NCBI GenBank assembly: GCA_930367205.1
Contig: OV884012.1
Location: forward strand, 150,179,405 to 150,243,404
Reading direction: 5' to 3'
Origin: Acanthosoma haemorrhoidale
Taxonomy: Eukaryota; Arthropoda; Insecta; Hemiptera; Acanthosomatidae
Length of the DNA stretch: 64,000 nucleotides
A model generated the notes under the pieces. The model made no database searches. It had not been told where the DNA came from and saw nothing but the letters and a program-made list of their open reading frames with translations. The translations under genes and the position numbers were made by a program. Positions 34,030 to 46,085 of this stretch are shown here, piece by piece (position 1 is the first letter of the stretch; each line of letters starts with the position of its first letter).

Positions 34030-34480
34030 ATTGTTTAGGAGATTATTAGGAGGGGATTAGGACTACGGCGTGGCCAAAGTAACTTTAAATCAGTTCAATC
34101 CTGAAAGAGTTCAAGGATTCTTCAAGGCTTCCTTGAAGTGGGTCTTGTGACCTTTGGCTCTCCCATAATCCCCATAATTGGGGTTTCGGTGACAGAGGGC
34201 ATAATGACCGTCACGTTTGGATATGAGAGTAACAGCAGAGTAGCGGGACGATAGTGAAAGAGACATTATCTATAAAGGAGATGGTTAGTGATTGACCTGA
34301 GTTAATTGAGCAAGTCAAACAGCAATCTGGCCGGGAGCGTCGCCGGCGGGCCGCTACAAAGCGCTCCCCTCAGCCGGCCATCAATAATTCCCAAGCAAAT
34401 TTGAGGCTTTCTCGGCCTCCTAAAACTTCTCTCTCTCGCCAGAACACTGCCTCTGTGTCGTCAGCTCTGGCTGGCACAAC
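34030..34480. promoter_or_regulatory. G+C-rich intronic block, candidate enhancer
   Basis: Unique block with CCGGGAGCGTCGCCGGCGGG at about 34331 and TTAATTGAGCAAG-type words. No coding frame is convincing. Enhancer role is inferred from composition. Confidence 0.25.
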
Positions 34481-35570
34481 GCACCTTTTTCATTTAATGT
34501 TCTATTCAATAACATGTATTATGTATTCAATAACATGTATTATGTATTCAGTAAGAAACCCAAGCGTTTCGCTGTTGAGCTCAGTAATATTAAATTAAAT
34601 CTCATGGAAAGAAGCGGGGCGTCAAAACAGATCAGGTATTGAATAAAGACTGAAAAGTTTTTAACGAGCTAAGACATATTAAATAATTCAAAGAGGACAG
34701 AATATTTTACAAATAATTCACCAGAAAAATATAATCATGCATGCAATTTTGAGGAAAAAGTTAGTTATAACTTTTTAATGACTTCGCCGCTTTTCATGAT
34801 AATTAACAAAACGTAGTTTTGATTATAAACAAGCCATAGAAACTTTGGAAATATCTAGAAAAATAAACAACACTCAAGTTAAATACAACAAGGAATGTAT
34901 AACTTGTGAAATAGGGTATTTGAATTAATAATATAGATTGAAATCAACGGTATGAAATTTGCATATATATATTTAAAATACATTTCAATGCGTCTAAAAA
35001 CGATTTGCGCGAACTTAATTTTGAAAAGAGCTTTTGTTTGATACATATAGTAAAAGAAACCATAATATCATGTTAGGTTTTCAATGAAGAACAGTTTAGA
35101 ACTTAATTTAATAAAACATACATGATAATATATGCACACTTACAAATCTTTAATAATACAAGTCATCATCAGATGGCAAAATACGTCACTTTTCATAATA
35201 AACAGATTTTTTCACATTAAGTGTTATAGTGGTATGAAAAATCGCAAGTTGTTTTACACGAGTGAACGTATTACTAATGTTTGTAAAAGATAGTTGGCTA
35301 ATACTTGTATGTTAGTATATTTTATTGCTTATAGACTCTGGAATGTGAAAAAATCTCTTCCTTACGAAAAGTGACTTATAACATTTTGTCACCTAATAAC
35401 AGGTATAATGTACGTATTAATGAAATCTCCGCAATCTTTAGCCTCTAGATTTTTTTTTGCATTTTTGCCATTGATTTGTTACAGTTATACAATAAATTTG
35501 TATCTATTCTCGTTATTAGTTATAACTTTTAGAGTACATTAGTCACATGGATTTGTTCTTATGTTCTTTC
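34481..35570 (-). other. intron, no recognised feature
   Basis: A+T-rich. Starts with a short tandem (ATTCAATAACATGTATTATGT twice, about 34503-34545). ATTTGCAT octamer at 34957-34964. No exon. Confidence 0.5.
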
Positions 35571-35758
35571 CAGCCACCGGTGGACTCTCACCACTGTGCC
35601 GTAACAATCAACCTCCACCGAGGATTCCCACACTCCTTACTCCTCTCACACCACCTTCAAGCAGGTCCTCCTAGTACAATGATCCGATCACCCTAAATAT
35701 TTTATATTTATCCCTCATCCGAAAATTCTAACTAGAGAGCTTAGGAAAAAAAAAAAAA
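35571..35758 (+). mobile_element. short retroposon B (copy 2) with poly(A) tail
   Basis: Same 5' end and length as 4930-5113 (CAGCCACCGGTGGACTCTCA ... AACTAGAGAGCTTAGG), with a 13-nt A tail. Shared 5' boundaries argue for a full-length ~175-bp SINE-like unit rather than random LINE truncations. No pol III box recognised. Confidence 0.88.
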
Positions 35759-35765
35759 TATGATC

Positions 35766-35965
35766 TTATAAATTAAGAAGCCAACTAACTGAAACTCCTC
35801 ATATACAAGAGCGTCCTGAGGCCAGCTCTACGGTTTGGGACACCACTCTTTAGATTCCTACATGCCAGCCCCATAACTCGCCTCCAGAGCTTCCAGAACA
35901 ACATCCTGCGAACGGCACTGTGGCATACCCCTTTTCGTGAAATGAAGGCTTCCGACATGAGACAG
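35766..35965 (+). mobile_element. jockey-like RT C-terminal fragment
   Basis: Reads LKLLIYKSVLRPALRFGTPL, then ITRLQSFQNNILRTALWHTP. This is the conserved region after the RT domain in jockey-type LINEs. Probably a member of LINE-C, which has a similar IYKYVLRPALLYGAPL at 45 kb. No 3' tail attached. Confidence 0.85.
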
Positions 35966-36296
35966 AGGTGATCAATTTAATAATAAGACTTGAAAATGTC
36001 GGCTTAGCCAACAAAAGCGCTTGTATCATTGCTTGTTTTTTTTTACTTCAAAGATGTAAGATGTTCGTTTTCAATTTGCCAACAGTAAAAACTGTAGAAA
36101 ACTTGGTTCCAAGCTAATAGCAGTCATGACAGCAATACCTTTTTTCCACCTAATGCAGTGGATAAGAATCACGCACTGGGTGGTGTTTTTATTTTGCTGT
36201 ACAATTACTCCCTCGTGTCATGGACGTAAGAAAAGAAGAATCTATAGGTGCCTAACTTCCAGGTTTCTTGTCTTAAATGGTGCTTAAATGAGAGAG

Positions 36297-36626
36297 CGAC
36301 GGATATCCAGTAATACCTCTAATTACTTGCATTTAGGATAGGCTGGTTATCTTAGCAGATAATACCTCGTATATACCTCTTAGTAAATGTTTTAGCCGAT
36401 TAGAATTAGCATCTTAACATATATATAGTCCAGCTTATTTTCAGTCGTCGTGTAGTTTAATTAATTTGTATCGAGAAACCCTTTCGGGGCATTAAATTTC
36501 TCAAATGTATATGAGTTAACAAATCACTAAATTTTGTTCGAAAATATTTGCTTTTTCCTTAAACCTAAATACGCTATGAGCCTATTGTGGGTTCCAAAAT
36601 CCATTTTTTTTTTATATATATACTTT
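36297..36626 (+). repeat. dispersed repeat D (copy 2, modules A and B joined)
   Basis: Module A (36297-36362) and module B (36371-36626) lie together, unlike the split copy at 32463-33778. It ends in an A+T-rich stretch. No coding potential, class unknown. Confidence 0.88.
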
Positions 36627-36744
36627 TGTTGGCTGCACCACTATTTTCAATTCTTATTATATAAATTGATGATGAGTACTTGGGTATATTGAACATTGGT
36701 GATTTTCAATATATCGTGATCCAGGGAAATGAAAGATAAAAACA

Positions 36745-37170
36745 TCTAATTTTGAGAGGGACAGGGACAGGGACGGGGAGGACGGCATGGGCCGACACTC
36801 GCCACGATGAATACTTGATGGGCCGACTTGAGACAGAAATAACGGCGGTGACTAAAGACTTGCATGCACCAGCCACCATTATGGTTCTCTTTGTACCGTC
36901 GGCCGCTGAAACTTTAATGCCCCTATCCTCCGCTTATTTATTCAGACTTCCTTAGCAATTACACCGCTGCACGCAACTTACAAATGTCCCGTTCCCAAAG
37001 TCCTTAGCCATTCAGCTATCGTGTCTCCCTTAAACTCATAATCGGGGGCGGGACTCTTATCACGACACTGTGTCTACTTAGAGGAGGACAAAATGGTGTC
37101 GCGGCTAAGTCAAGAATAATACAGAGCCTAATTTGGGCCAATCACGAAACCGGCGGTATTTGCCTCATAC
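36745..37170. promoter_or_regulatory. G+C-rich intronic block, candidate enhancer
   Basis: Begins with GGGACAGGGACAGGGACGGG, then a unique G+C-rich block to about 37170. No recognisable protein in its frames. Confidence 0.22.
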
Positions 37171-37624
37171 CGCAAAGTCAACCAGCAATTGTAGACTTTC
37201 CTCATGAAAACAGTTTAAAACTGTATTTGAATAAGCAAGTCTTGTTTTTTAAAACTACTTCTTAAAGCTTAGGGCTCGCAAATGTGGGACGATTATTATT
37301 GAGTAAACTGAGTTCATGCCGCAGCTGTTCACTCAGCCTTAGGGGAAATATTGTATTTTGAGTCGTTAAAATTATTATTGAGAGGCTAATAAAATTTACT
37401 TTTTATAGTATACATCTTATCTATAATACCTGCATAAGGTGTGCCTATTTGATCTGTAACTTTTTCTTCTGGTGATTATTGTACACTCTCTATTGTACCA
37501 TCGACTGTATGTTATTATGTTACGAATGGGACTTCTATTGCAGTCATATTTAAGATTTTGTGATTATGAACACATTAACAACAGCTAGGTAAAATTCGTC
37601 ACTGCTCAAAAGAATGCTGTAATT

Positions 37625-37749
37625 TTTTTTTTATATAATCAGCTTCATTATGATAAAATTACAATCTGCCTCATTGGGCAATAAGTAATTGTGATAAAGT
37701 TTTTTATTCATACCATATTTACAATTTTCATTCACTCGCTCATTCGGTA
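37625..37749 (-). mobile_element. LINE-A 3'-end copy with 9-bp target-site duplication
   Basis: Only the last ~120 bp of LINE-A (inverted), beginning with an A tail (T-rich at 37625-37635). GCTGTAATT occurs exactly at 37616-37624 and 37750-37758. Confidence 0.9.
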
Positions 37750-37861
37750 GCTGTAATTCTAATGTTTACTCGTATATTGTTTCTGTTTGTTTCACTTCTT
37801 CAAATCTTACAATTTCTATGCTCCTTTCAGACAAATTATTACACATAAGTGTGGACAATAG

Positions 37862-38430
37862 TAATTGATATGGGGATACTTAACTAGGACCGAGAGGTTG
37901 AAGGACGCTGACCTGCACCCGTTGCTTGGTGTGCCGTCGGTGGGTGAGTTCATCCACCGGAGACACGTCAAGTTTTTTGACTCGTTGCAGCACCTAACCA
38001 ACACAGTGTTTAACACTATGACCCCACCACCTCTCCCGAATCGATGGCAACTGACTGTCAGGGAAAAATTAGGTTAAGAATTAGTATGTAAGTTAGTTTT
38101 GAGGTTGATCAAAAAGGTTAGCCCCATCACCTTTATTAGATTTAGTTCAGTCCAGTCACGTATGATGTATATCATTATACTAGTTTATTCCATTATATCA
38201 TTTTTATAAAATAACAAAATCTGTATATAATGTAGCGAAACTACAGGAAATACAAACATAATTTGTAAATAGATTCGGCTGAGGATCTATAATTGTATAT
38301 AATTATCTGTGAATTTAAAGGGGCTAGGAAGAAAAACAAAAATGCTCCTTTCAGAGGTAATATGTGTAATATCGGTCGTGTATGTAAGTAGGTAAGAAGT
38401 TTCCTTTGAATGTCACATAGCCACATGTAG
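37862..38430 (+). mobile_element. LINE-C C-terminus and 3' tail (copy 1)
   Basis: Encodes the LINE-C ORF2 end: LLGVPSVGEFIHRRHVKFFD, SLQHLTNTVFNTMTPPPLPN, RWQ, stop. Then a 3' UTR with GCCCCATCACC, a small TGTAG-CTACA hairpin at about 38232 and the TAGATTC-loop-GGATCTA hairpin at 38270-38289. The parallel copies at 45.0-45.7 and 63.6-64.0 kb define the family. Confidence 0.88.
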
Positions 38431-39109
38431 ATTTTGTAAGTCTACTAGGTAAGCCGTTCGAAACGCACAATCTTACGTTACTTGTTTGGTTAGTTGTGGG
38501 ATCTTACTTCAAAGGATCAAGAAAAAAGTAATTTTTTCCCTGTTTATCCACAGTTAGAACATAATATTACTTTCTTCACGTAGCTATCCAAAAATGATAT
38601 ATATTAATATTTAACATATGTTTGTAAAAAATTATTTGTTTGATTGTCATTAACATTTTTTATTTTATTAATGTACATTTTTCACAATAGCTGATATTTT
38701 GTTAATTTATAAAGTTTTAATCTCATACTGTTAATAACGTTTTTTTTTTCGATTTTCAGCCTTTGATAATGGGATTTTTGGGACTTTTGAGCAAAAAACA
38801 TAAAATTGTGATCTAACTGTGCGTACCTGGTATAAATTGTCCTTTTTTTTTCATGCTACATCAGTAATGCGTAGACGTATCGTTGGAAGCTCAAATTGTT
38901 TGGTGCTGAAGTGAGTTTTGGAATAAAGCATGTATCTGAGTATGTATGACTAAACTTTAATTTTTGTTTCAAACACTTTAAAAAATTGAGATATTTAAAG
39001 AATGAAATTACTAACTGTTTATCCGGTTAAATACAAGTTCTTCTCGGAACTATTGTTATACATGACAAACTATCAAACTATTTTATATACCCCCCCCCCT
39101 CATAAAGTT
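38431..39109 (-). other. intron, no recognised feature
   Basis: A+T-rich intron, nothing recognised. Confidence 0.5.
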
Positions 39110-39169
39110 AGTCGTTATCAAAAAGGTGGGCAATGAAGCCAAGTACATTGTGTATCATTGTACTTGTAT

Positions 39170-39310
39170 TGATTATATAACTTTTAGGCCGATTCAGACC
39201 TTGTATAGAGTGTACCGATGGTACAGGACATATAAAATGTAGTATGTAAATAGATTCGCCTAAGAATCTACAGTAAATAAAAATTTGTGTCATTTTTTTT
39301 GGTGTTGGAA
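39170..39310 (+). mobile_element. LINE-C 3' tail only
   Basis: Shares GTAAATAGATTCG and the hairpin TAGATTC-GCCTAA-GAATCTA (39251-39270) with the tails at 38.27 and 45.63 kb. No coding part. Confidence 0.65.
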
Positions 39311-40602
39311 AAAAAAGAAAAAAAGTTATTCGTTATAAGTTGTACCTAGTTAAATATTAACTCAAATTTATTACTAGAACATTTTTGTTGATTAGTGCCT
39401 TACATTTTCTCAAGAAGAAGTCTGCTAATAGTATTTTTAAAAAACTAGGAGGAGGTGAATGACGAAATACTGTTGAAAAAGGATCAGCCATTTGAAAGTT
39501 ATGGACTATTCATTAGGCATTTAATATTTCATGGGTTTTGTTAGAGGGAGGAGGAGGCGGTTAGTGAATAGATAATGGTAACCACGAAATTTCATTGAGG
39601 CCATATTGACGGTAATCGTAGCCTTTAATTTTTATTGCCGGCTAATAACAAGATTGTGTTTTTTTTTGTTGGTATTTTTAAATATAGAACCTAAAATCTA
39701 TAGGGCAGCTTCTCATTTACCGAGCTTAGGGTGAGCATCAATCAGCAACATATTTTAAAAATAAGCAAAGGAAGGTATCTTTTCATTTTATTCATTATTC
39801 ATTATCAGAAAATTTATTTGTTTGGACCAGAAATGTCTTTTCCAGCCTCATTTTGTGGGCATTAAAAAAACTATACATTTTAGGAGATAGAAAAAGAATA
39901 ATATGCAGCATTATATGCTATTACGTCTAGATAAGACAGCATGAATAAATAATACGAAGAAATAAGAGGTACGAGGGCCCTCATGTTGAACATCCGCAAA
40001 CTGCACAAAATCGTCCTCAACATCTCTCTTTTAAATAATTCCAAAATTGACAACTTCTCATTTATAGCATCACTAAACAACTGCAGTCCCAGCTGTTCCA
40101 ATTACTGAGATAGTTTCTGCTGTTACATTCACTTGCTTAAATTTGAACTTTTTATAATTTATTTTCTACTACATAGGCCAACAGGTGTTTTGGTGCCAGA
40201 GTAATTGGAGCTGATTTCATAAGAATTTGATGCATTCAAATATGGCCTTAGTTTTTGTCTAGGAGCTCATATTTTTTGGTAGGTTTTGGTATCTAGACTA
40301 TATATTTGGCGTGTTTAACAACTTGTCGGAACCGTGTCTTTGGATTACTTTAGCGGGGCTTTGTTGGTCAAACAGTTTTAGTCTATTCAAACTAGGAATT
40401 GCTTTTTAAACATCAAATGCCAATGAACGAGCTCGTTCGTTATACTTTATAGAGTATTCTTTACATATAAAAATCCTATATTTGATTAAAATTTCCAATA
40501 TTTTAATACTACTAATATATATTCCTGCTAAGATTGAACATTATGACTATATGAAATTTCGATTGGATTGTATAAGCAGGTTACAATTCTTGTTGAAGTA
40601 GA
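39311..40602 (-). other. intron, no recognised feature
   Basis: A+T-rich. A 73-codon minus frame at 39880-40101 has no recognisable domain. Confidence 0.5.
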
Positions 40603-40612
40603 TGTGATCAGC

Positions 40613-40776
40613 TTTTTTTTTTTTTTTTTTTTTTTTAAACCTTAACAAAATAATACAATGTACAAAAAATAAATAATAAAATAATTGGATTACATATTTA
40701 TCCTCTTTCTGCATTTACATGCATTTGGCGGAGTGCATAATATAATAAAATTTTTATTGTTGTTAAAAGTTCATCG
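40613..40776 (-). mobile_element. short retroposon E with A24 tail and 10-bp target-site duplication
   Basis: The T run at 40613-40636 is the poly(A) tail of a minus-strand insertion. The body of about 140 bp matches 5471-5630, including TGCACTCC and AACTTTTAAC words. TGTGATCAGC is present exactly at 40603-40612 and 40777-40786. Non-coding. It may be a SINE or the 3' end of an unseen LINE. Confidence 0.92.
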
Positions 40777-40786
40777 TGTGATCAGC

Positions 40787-41187
40787 TAGCTGAAGAAAGC
40801 TACAGGGGAGGATCCAGTGACAGAGGGTAGTGAAGACACCTGTTCGCCGATTGGAGGACGGCTACAGGGCAGATGAGACAGATCCAATTGAAAGTTGGCC
40901 GTAGAGGAAGTAATGGCGCTGGTGTAGTTAGAGGACAAAGTGGTCGCCATCGGCCCAATCGATACACTTCCCTCACTGGTCGGCGACACTTAAAAGTTTG
41001 CTTAGCCCGTCACTCAGCCCCCTCACTCCATTACCCAACTTTACACTTTATTACTCATAGTTGGGCCAACTCTTGTCGTCGGCCCTTCACTCAAAACCTG
41101 TTTGGGGTTTTACTGTGCCTTTTTAAGGGTCGCTCAACCCTCTTCTTGGAAGGTGACTCGGCCGTCAAGAACCGCCAGAATCTTTAA
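40787..41187. promoter_or_regulatory. G+C-richer block next to retroposon E
   Basis: Mixed G+C-rich unique sequence. A 104-codon frame crosses it (40873-41187) but shows no family motif. It may be regulatory or an unrecognised repeat. Confidence 0.2.
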
Positions 41188-41814
41188 ACGCAAGGAATAC
41201 TACAGGCTTATTGATTCTACCGGTTTTTTTTCCGATCGGCTTCCGGTCAAATCGGTCCTTTGTTTCTACATTCCCTAGCTACGTGAGTTCAATGTCAAGG
41301 AGCAAACACTTGAAACATTGAATGACTATGTATACTCGATTTGACGTAGGATAAGGAGGAGGAGAACATGACAACAAGAGCTGAGGAGGTACTGTTTTAA
41401 CCAATGTGGAAGGCCGGGTTAATAAAATAACATTGCCATACTGTAAATTATAAACATTTGAAACGTTTTATTTTTCTAATAAGAAGCAAACCGCAAGTTT
41501 AGGAAACATAAATCCATTAAATAAAGACTAAATTTTTGACTTATTTTGTTAGCCACTTCTCTCAGACTTTTCAGTTTCCTCTAGTCAAAGATTAGTAGAA
41601 GCCATTATGCGATTTATGAAGTTCTGATTTTTCTCAATGACAAGGACATATTTAAAGACGCTAAAATAAAGTTGAATTCAATTTTATAACAGAAAAAATA
41701 TGTTTTGTGAGTCAACAATTTTTATCAATTTATATATTTATATATAGACGAGGCTTCAGTTAGTCTTTTGTTAACTGTTTTGTGTGATACACGTTACGTT
41801 AAACTGTTTTTTTT

Positions 41815-42225
41815 AACCTCTGAAATGGAAAGTCAAAAAGTACATATTCGTCATGTAATGCTTTGGGAATTTAAACAAGGCAATAGTGCTAGGGCGACAG
41901 CTGAAAAAATATGCAGTGTATAAGGCAAAGGACTAATAACTGATCGGGCAGTTACAAATTGGTTTATAAAATTCCGTTCTGGAGATACGACATTAAAGGA
42001 CGAACGAATGAAGCACAACAATGAAGCAAAATCCAAGTCAATCAACAAGAGGTATAGCAGAAAGGTTGAATACATCACAATCAACTGTTAACTGCCACCT
42101 GGAGAAATTAGGGAAAGTCAGCAAGTTAGGAGTGTGGGTACCTCACAATCTCAGTGAGCGGAATAAAGAAGATCGCATGTCAATCGCCACAAGACTGCTC
42201 TCACGGGTAAAAATTGAGCCTTTGA
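41815..42225 (+). mobile_element. mariner transposase N-terminal relic
   Basis: Reads MESQKVHIRHVMLWEFKQGN, then after a stop TDRAVTNWFIKFRSGDTTLK. A shifted frame gives NPSQSTRGIAERLNTSQSTV (second HTH) and LGVWVPHNLSERNKEDRMSI. This is the N-terminal paired-like DNA-binding half of mariner transposase. The catalytic half is absent after KIEPL. Inactive, and a different lineage from the 19-kb and 28-kb elements. Confidence 0.88.
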
Positions 42226-42753
42226 GGGTTTTTTTTAAGTAATAAACACCTCTGAACCATTTTTTTATAATTCGCTTATTATGTCTTTAATTTTGAGTAT
42301 ATTATCAATAAATATTTGTTATTATTCCTGTAGTATTTTCTATCAAGAAGCAGTCTTAAAAGTTAGGTGAAGGTCAACGAAATGGTTTCTGTAGATGTAC
42401 ATACGTATGTACGAGAGACACATTCAAAATTATCTAACCATAAATACGAAAATATGTAACAAAAATAAATTAAACCCGAAAAGTCGGTCATGTTTCTCAG
42501 TTCACCACGCCAATATTATTTATGCTTCAAAGTGATGATTTTGTCCATAGTTAAGGAAAGATTAAAGACTGTAACTCAGAGACATTTCATAGACCAAAGT
42601 TTTGAAAGCCTTGTTCTTTTCCTTTTGCCTATTTTTTGTTATTCATTTAAATTTAATTTAATTAAACTAAACAAAGAATTTCTTTTCGGCAAAAAGAATA
42701 GTTTTTTTGCAATTATTTGATTTGGCAACAGTACATCATCTCTTTTTAATTTA
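42226..42753 (-). other. intron, no recognised feature
   Basis: A+T-rich, nothing recognised. Confidence 0.5.
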
Positions 42754-42874
42754 GAGTAAAGTATCTTGGCTTCGATCTCGACAAAATACTAACATGGTAC
42801 CAAATCGTGACTCTTAAAAGACAAGAACTCTAAAGGTTATCCCATATCTCAGCAGAAAATAAATACTAATACAA
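42754..42874 (+). mobile_element. decayed LINE-A RT fragment
   Basis: VKYLGFDLDKILTWYQIVTL and KRQEL match the YLGFHLDKRLTW...LKRQEL region of LINE-A. A deletion then joins to ISAENKY (LSVENKLL). Confidence 0.75.
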
Positions 42875-45004
42875 AACCGATATTGGGCGACCTCCCCACC
42901 CAACCAATGGGCCTATGTAACATTTTATTTAAATAAAATTTAATGATTTAACTTGTTTATGCTATTAGGTTTACGCATTCATAAATAATCCAAGATTTTA
43001 TAATAAGAAATAATATAAAATGTATTTTGCATCTATAATAATCTTGCATTTATTAGTATGTATACATATTATTAATTCCTGATTGGAAAGAGAAAATCAA
43101 ATAGTTTAGTGCAATCATGAATTATTTAAAGCACATACCAGATTATAATTAAAATCAAATCAGTGTCAGCAAAATCGCCTGCTGTTTTATTGAGCTGTAG
43201 TACCGCCTAACTCGAGTTAATGTGCCATCAGCGACCTGTCCCTGGTCAACGTCGAAGTGGCTAATTAAAAAATATCGTCCTTCACTTTGCACGGAATTTT
43301 CGATCCATGTTAACAGATATTCACTTTTAGACTGTTATTGCAGAAACGTGAGAAAGTGGATTGGGCATAAAAGCATCACTTGTTCAATATAAATTACATA
43401 ATTGTGAAAACGTGTTTTTTGTTGCGCTGACGCACACGCGATTGATAAAAATTATTGATAATTTCAATAACAAATGTCAAAAATACGTGAATATGCCTGT
43501 ACTGCGATTAAAAACCTGTTTGATAATGCAATATGCATCCAAACTATACTGTAGACAAAATATTTTTCTAGTATTGAGTAGACATGTAACTTCATCTGCT
43601 TTGTCATCTCCATACATGAAGTGGTCAAAGTAGAAAAATTTATATATTAATACATTTAGCTATGAATTTGAAAATGATAGGATGGGTTTGTTGAGATACC
43701 ACTTAGTGGATTAGAGTGATAAGAGATCTTTTATTGTCTATCAATAAATTTGATAAAAATCTCATACCTCCCTTTTATCAACCCAGGCCATATCAAAGCT
43801 TATCCACTTATTTTGAAAATGTAATACAATCGTACTAGAACTCGACTTTATATTTTTGCATTTTCTTGCTGAGGAGAGAAAGAGTAAAGATTTCTGAACA
43901 GTGCTTAGAATGGTTAGAAACTATATGGCAAAGTGTGATAAATTCGTTTCGAAAGATTAATAAAATTATAAAAAGCAAAAGCACATTGCAATATTTCCTA
44001 GGATATAAAAATATTTTCAATGTTGTATTGTTAATCCAACCAAAAAACGACCATGGACAAGTTTGTCAACCTTTTAGTAAACAAAATACCAGCCCCCTTT
44101 ATATGTTTATCACTTTAAACTGAAGGTATTCTTATTAAGTTAATCATGTGAACAGTGAGTGAAGATTCTGTTGCTGATTTTCGATCAGTTTTAACTACTG
44201 TACTACTAAAAAATATTAATATACTTCCACATACACAAACTGTTCAGATGAATAAATTTGATAATTTTTTCAACAAATAATGCATCTAAATAGTGTCTAA
44301 AATCTTTAAATAAATAAAAAAAATGTTTTTATGTTTCAGTAATATTTAGACTAAATTAAACATTAGGATAAAAGCCAGGCATTAGTTTTCTCCTTGTCCT
44401 ACTTCAGGATCAAATTAACAAAACGCAAAAATTATAAAATGGTATAAACGAATTTTTGATTGGCGGTATATTTGTGTACTTTCCCCTTAAATTTTATATT
44501 ATTTCATTTGTATAGCTATTATTATTGCCTTTAGTTTTCCCTTTCTTATTCTCTTTTATTGTTATTGCCTAATATTTTTTGTTATAATTTGTTTATATTT
44601 TTGTTATCTATAAGACACCTGTTATATTATTCCAATGTTTACCACGTTTTATAGCTAGTAGCTAGTGTCCCTAGTTAGATAAGACTCCGTAACCTGGGTC
44701 CTCAAGGGGTAGATTGTATGCAATAGTGCAATGGATACGTGTTAGATCGTCATGGTTTCATTTCAACGCTTAGCTTAGTGTACTACAGTGAAAGAAAATA
44801 TTTTCTTTCCATGCACTACATTGCTTTGAAAAGTATTTTTGTACTTCTGGTCGATGTGTCATCATTGATATAATTAGATCATAAACACAGGTGTATTTTT
44901 CAAGTATTCCAATTCAAAACCGTGAAGCACCCTACTATGTACTATAAGTCCATTATTTTCAAAACCTTTAATTTTAACCTTTAACTCTTTAACTCTTAAT
45001 TTTC
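42875..45004 (-). other. intron, no firm feature
   Basis: A+T-rich. A small unique G+C-rich patch at 43190-43260. A 20-bp perfect palindrome, GAAAGAAAATATTTTCTTTC, at about 44789-44808. The short frames at 43361-43633 and 43866-44123 have no recognisable domain. Confidence 0.45.
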
Positions 45005-45705
45005 CAGATCGATTGATCCAATCCATAGATCGGATTCTACCCTCCAAAAGTACGTCTCACCGGCTTCAACACTTAAAACTTCACCAATTTTCTCGCTAAG
45101 TCTCAAACTAATGATATATAAATATGTCCTCCGGCCAGCTCTGCTGTACGGTGCCCCACTATATACTCACTTGACTGATAAAAAAAAAGACTGCAACCAT
45201 TCCAGAACGGGACCATGAGAAAAGTGGTCCGAAATACCTCTCTAGAGAGGTTAAAGAACACCGGCCTGCCCCGTTGCTTGGTGTGCCGTCATTGGGTGAG
45301 TTCATCCACTGGAGATACATAAAGTTTTGTGACTCAACACCTCACAAACCCAGTGTTTAACACTATAACCCCACCACCCTTCGCACATCGATGGCAACAG
45401 ACTATCGTGGAAAATTAGGCTAAGATTTAGTTTTTATTGTTAGATGTAATTTAGTTTTAAGTCGATGATAAATAAGGTGAGCCCCATCACTTTTAATAAA
45501 TTCAGTCATTTAATGTATAATGTACATCATTATACTTTTGTACAATGCAGATCAATATTAGTATAAAACAGAATTTGTATAAAATGTAGCCAAGCTAAAG
45601 GAAATATAATGAAGCAATTGTAAATAGATTCGTTTGTAGAATCTATATTTTGTAACTCGGGGTATGAAACATGAACAAAAAAAAAATGTACGTAACCGCA
45701 ACGCT
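45005..45705 (+). mobile_element. LINE-C C-terminus and 3' tail (copy 2)
   Basis: Decayed RT end (IYKYVLRPALLYGAPLYT near 45115), then LTNPVFNTITPPPFAHRWQ near 45340-45400, the GCCCCATCACTTTTAATAAA motif, the hairpin TAGATTC-GTTTGTA-GAATCTA (45625-45645) and an A9 tail near 45677. Several frameshifts. Confidence 0.88.
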
Positions 45706-45789
45706 AACGTAAAATTCGTACATATTACCTCTCGACAATACCGGGTCCCTGAATTTACATACATTTACTTCAACCCTTACTGGATATGA

Positions 45790-46085
45790 GTCGTCAGGTA
45801 AAAGTTCTGTGGGCAATTACTAGGCTATTATGTGAGATGGTGCTTAGGTGAACAGGGGATGTTCCAGGTAGTAGAATTACGAAGCTTACCTTGCTACGGG
45901 CTTCCTCCAGTAGCGACGGCCAGGGCAGCATGGAATAGCTGGAGAGAGTTGGCTGGAAACTGACCAGTGTGGTCGATACAGCGGCCCTACCGACTGTTTG
46001 TCTTTCTAGTATTTGCTCCGTCACTGTTTGACTTTCTACTTGTTCTTCCGCCACCACCTCCTGCCACAGTGCCACGACCTCTATG
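45790..46085 (-). other. G+C-rich block with open frame and donor-like site, unidentified
   Basis: The minus strand has an open frame of about 90 codons (ALWQEVVAEEQVESQTVTEQ, ILERQTVGRAAVSTTLVSFQ ...) that ends at a consensus donor, AAG|GTAAGC, near 45893. Read in the phase of the acj6 exons from the nearest upstream AG, it hits a stop, so it is not an acj6 cassette exon. It could be an exon of an unknown transcript or a conserved non-coding block. Confidence 0.25.

Noticed and set aside
43361..44123. Short frames at 43361-43633 (+), 43866-44123 (+) and 43835-44020 (-)
   Set aside because: A+T-rich chance frames with no recognisable domain and no splice-consistent edges.
44789..44808. 20-bp perfect palindrome as a protein-binding site
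   Set aside because: A/T-dominated palindromes of this size arise easily here. No known site matches.
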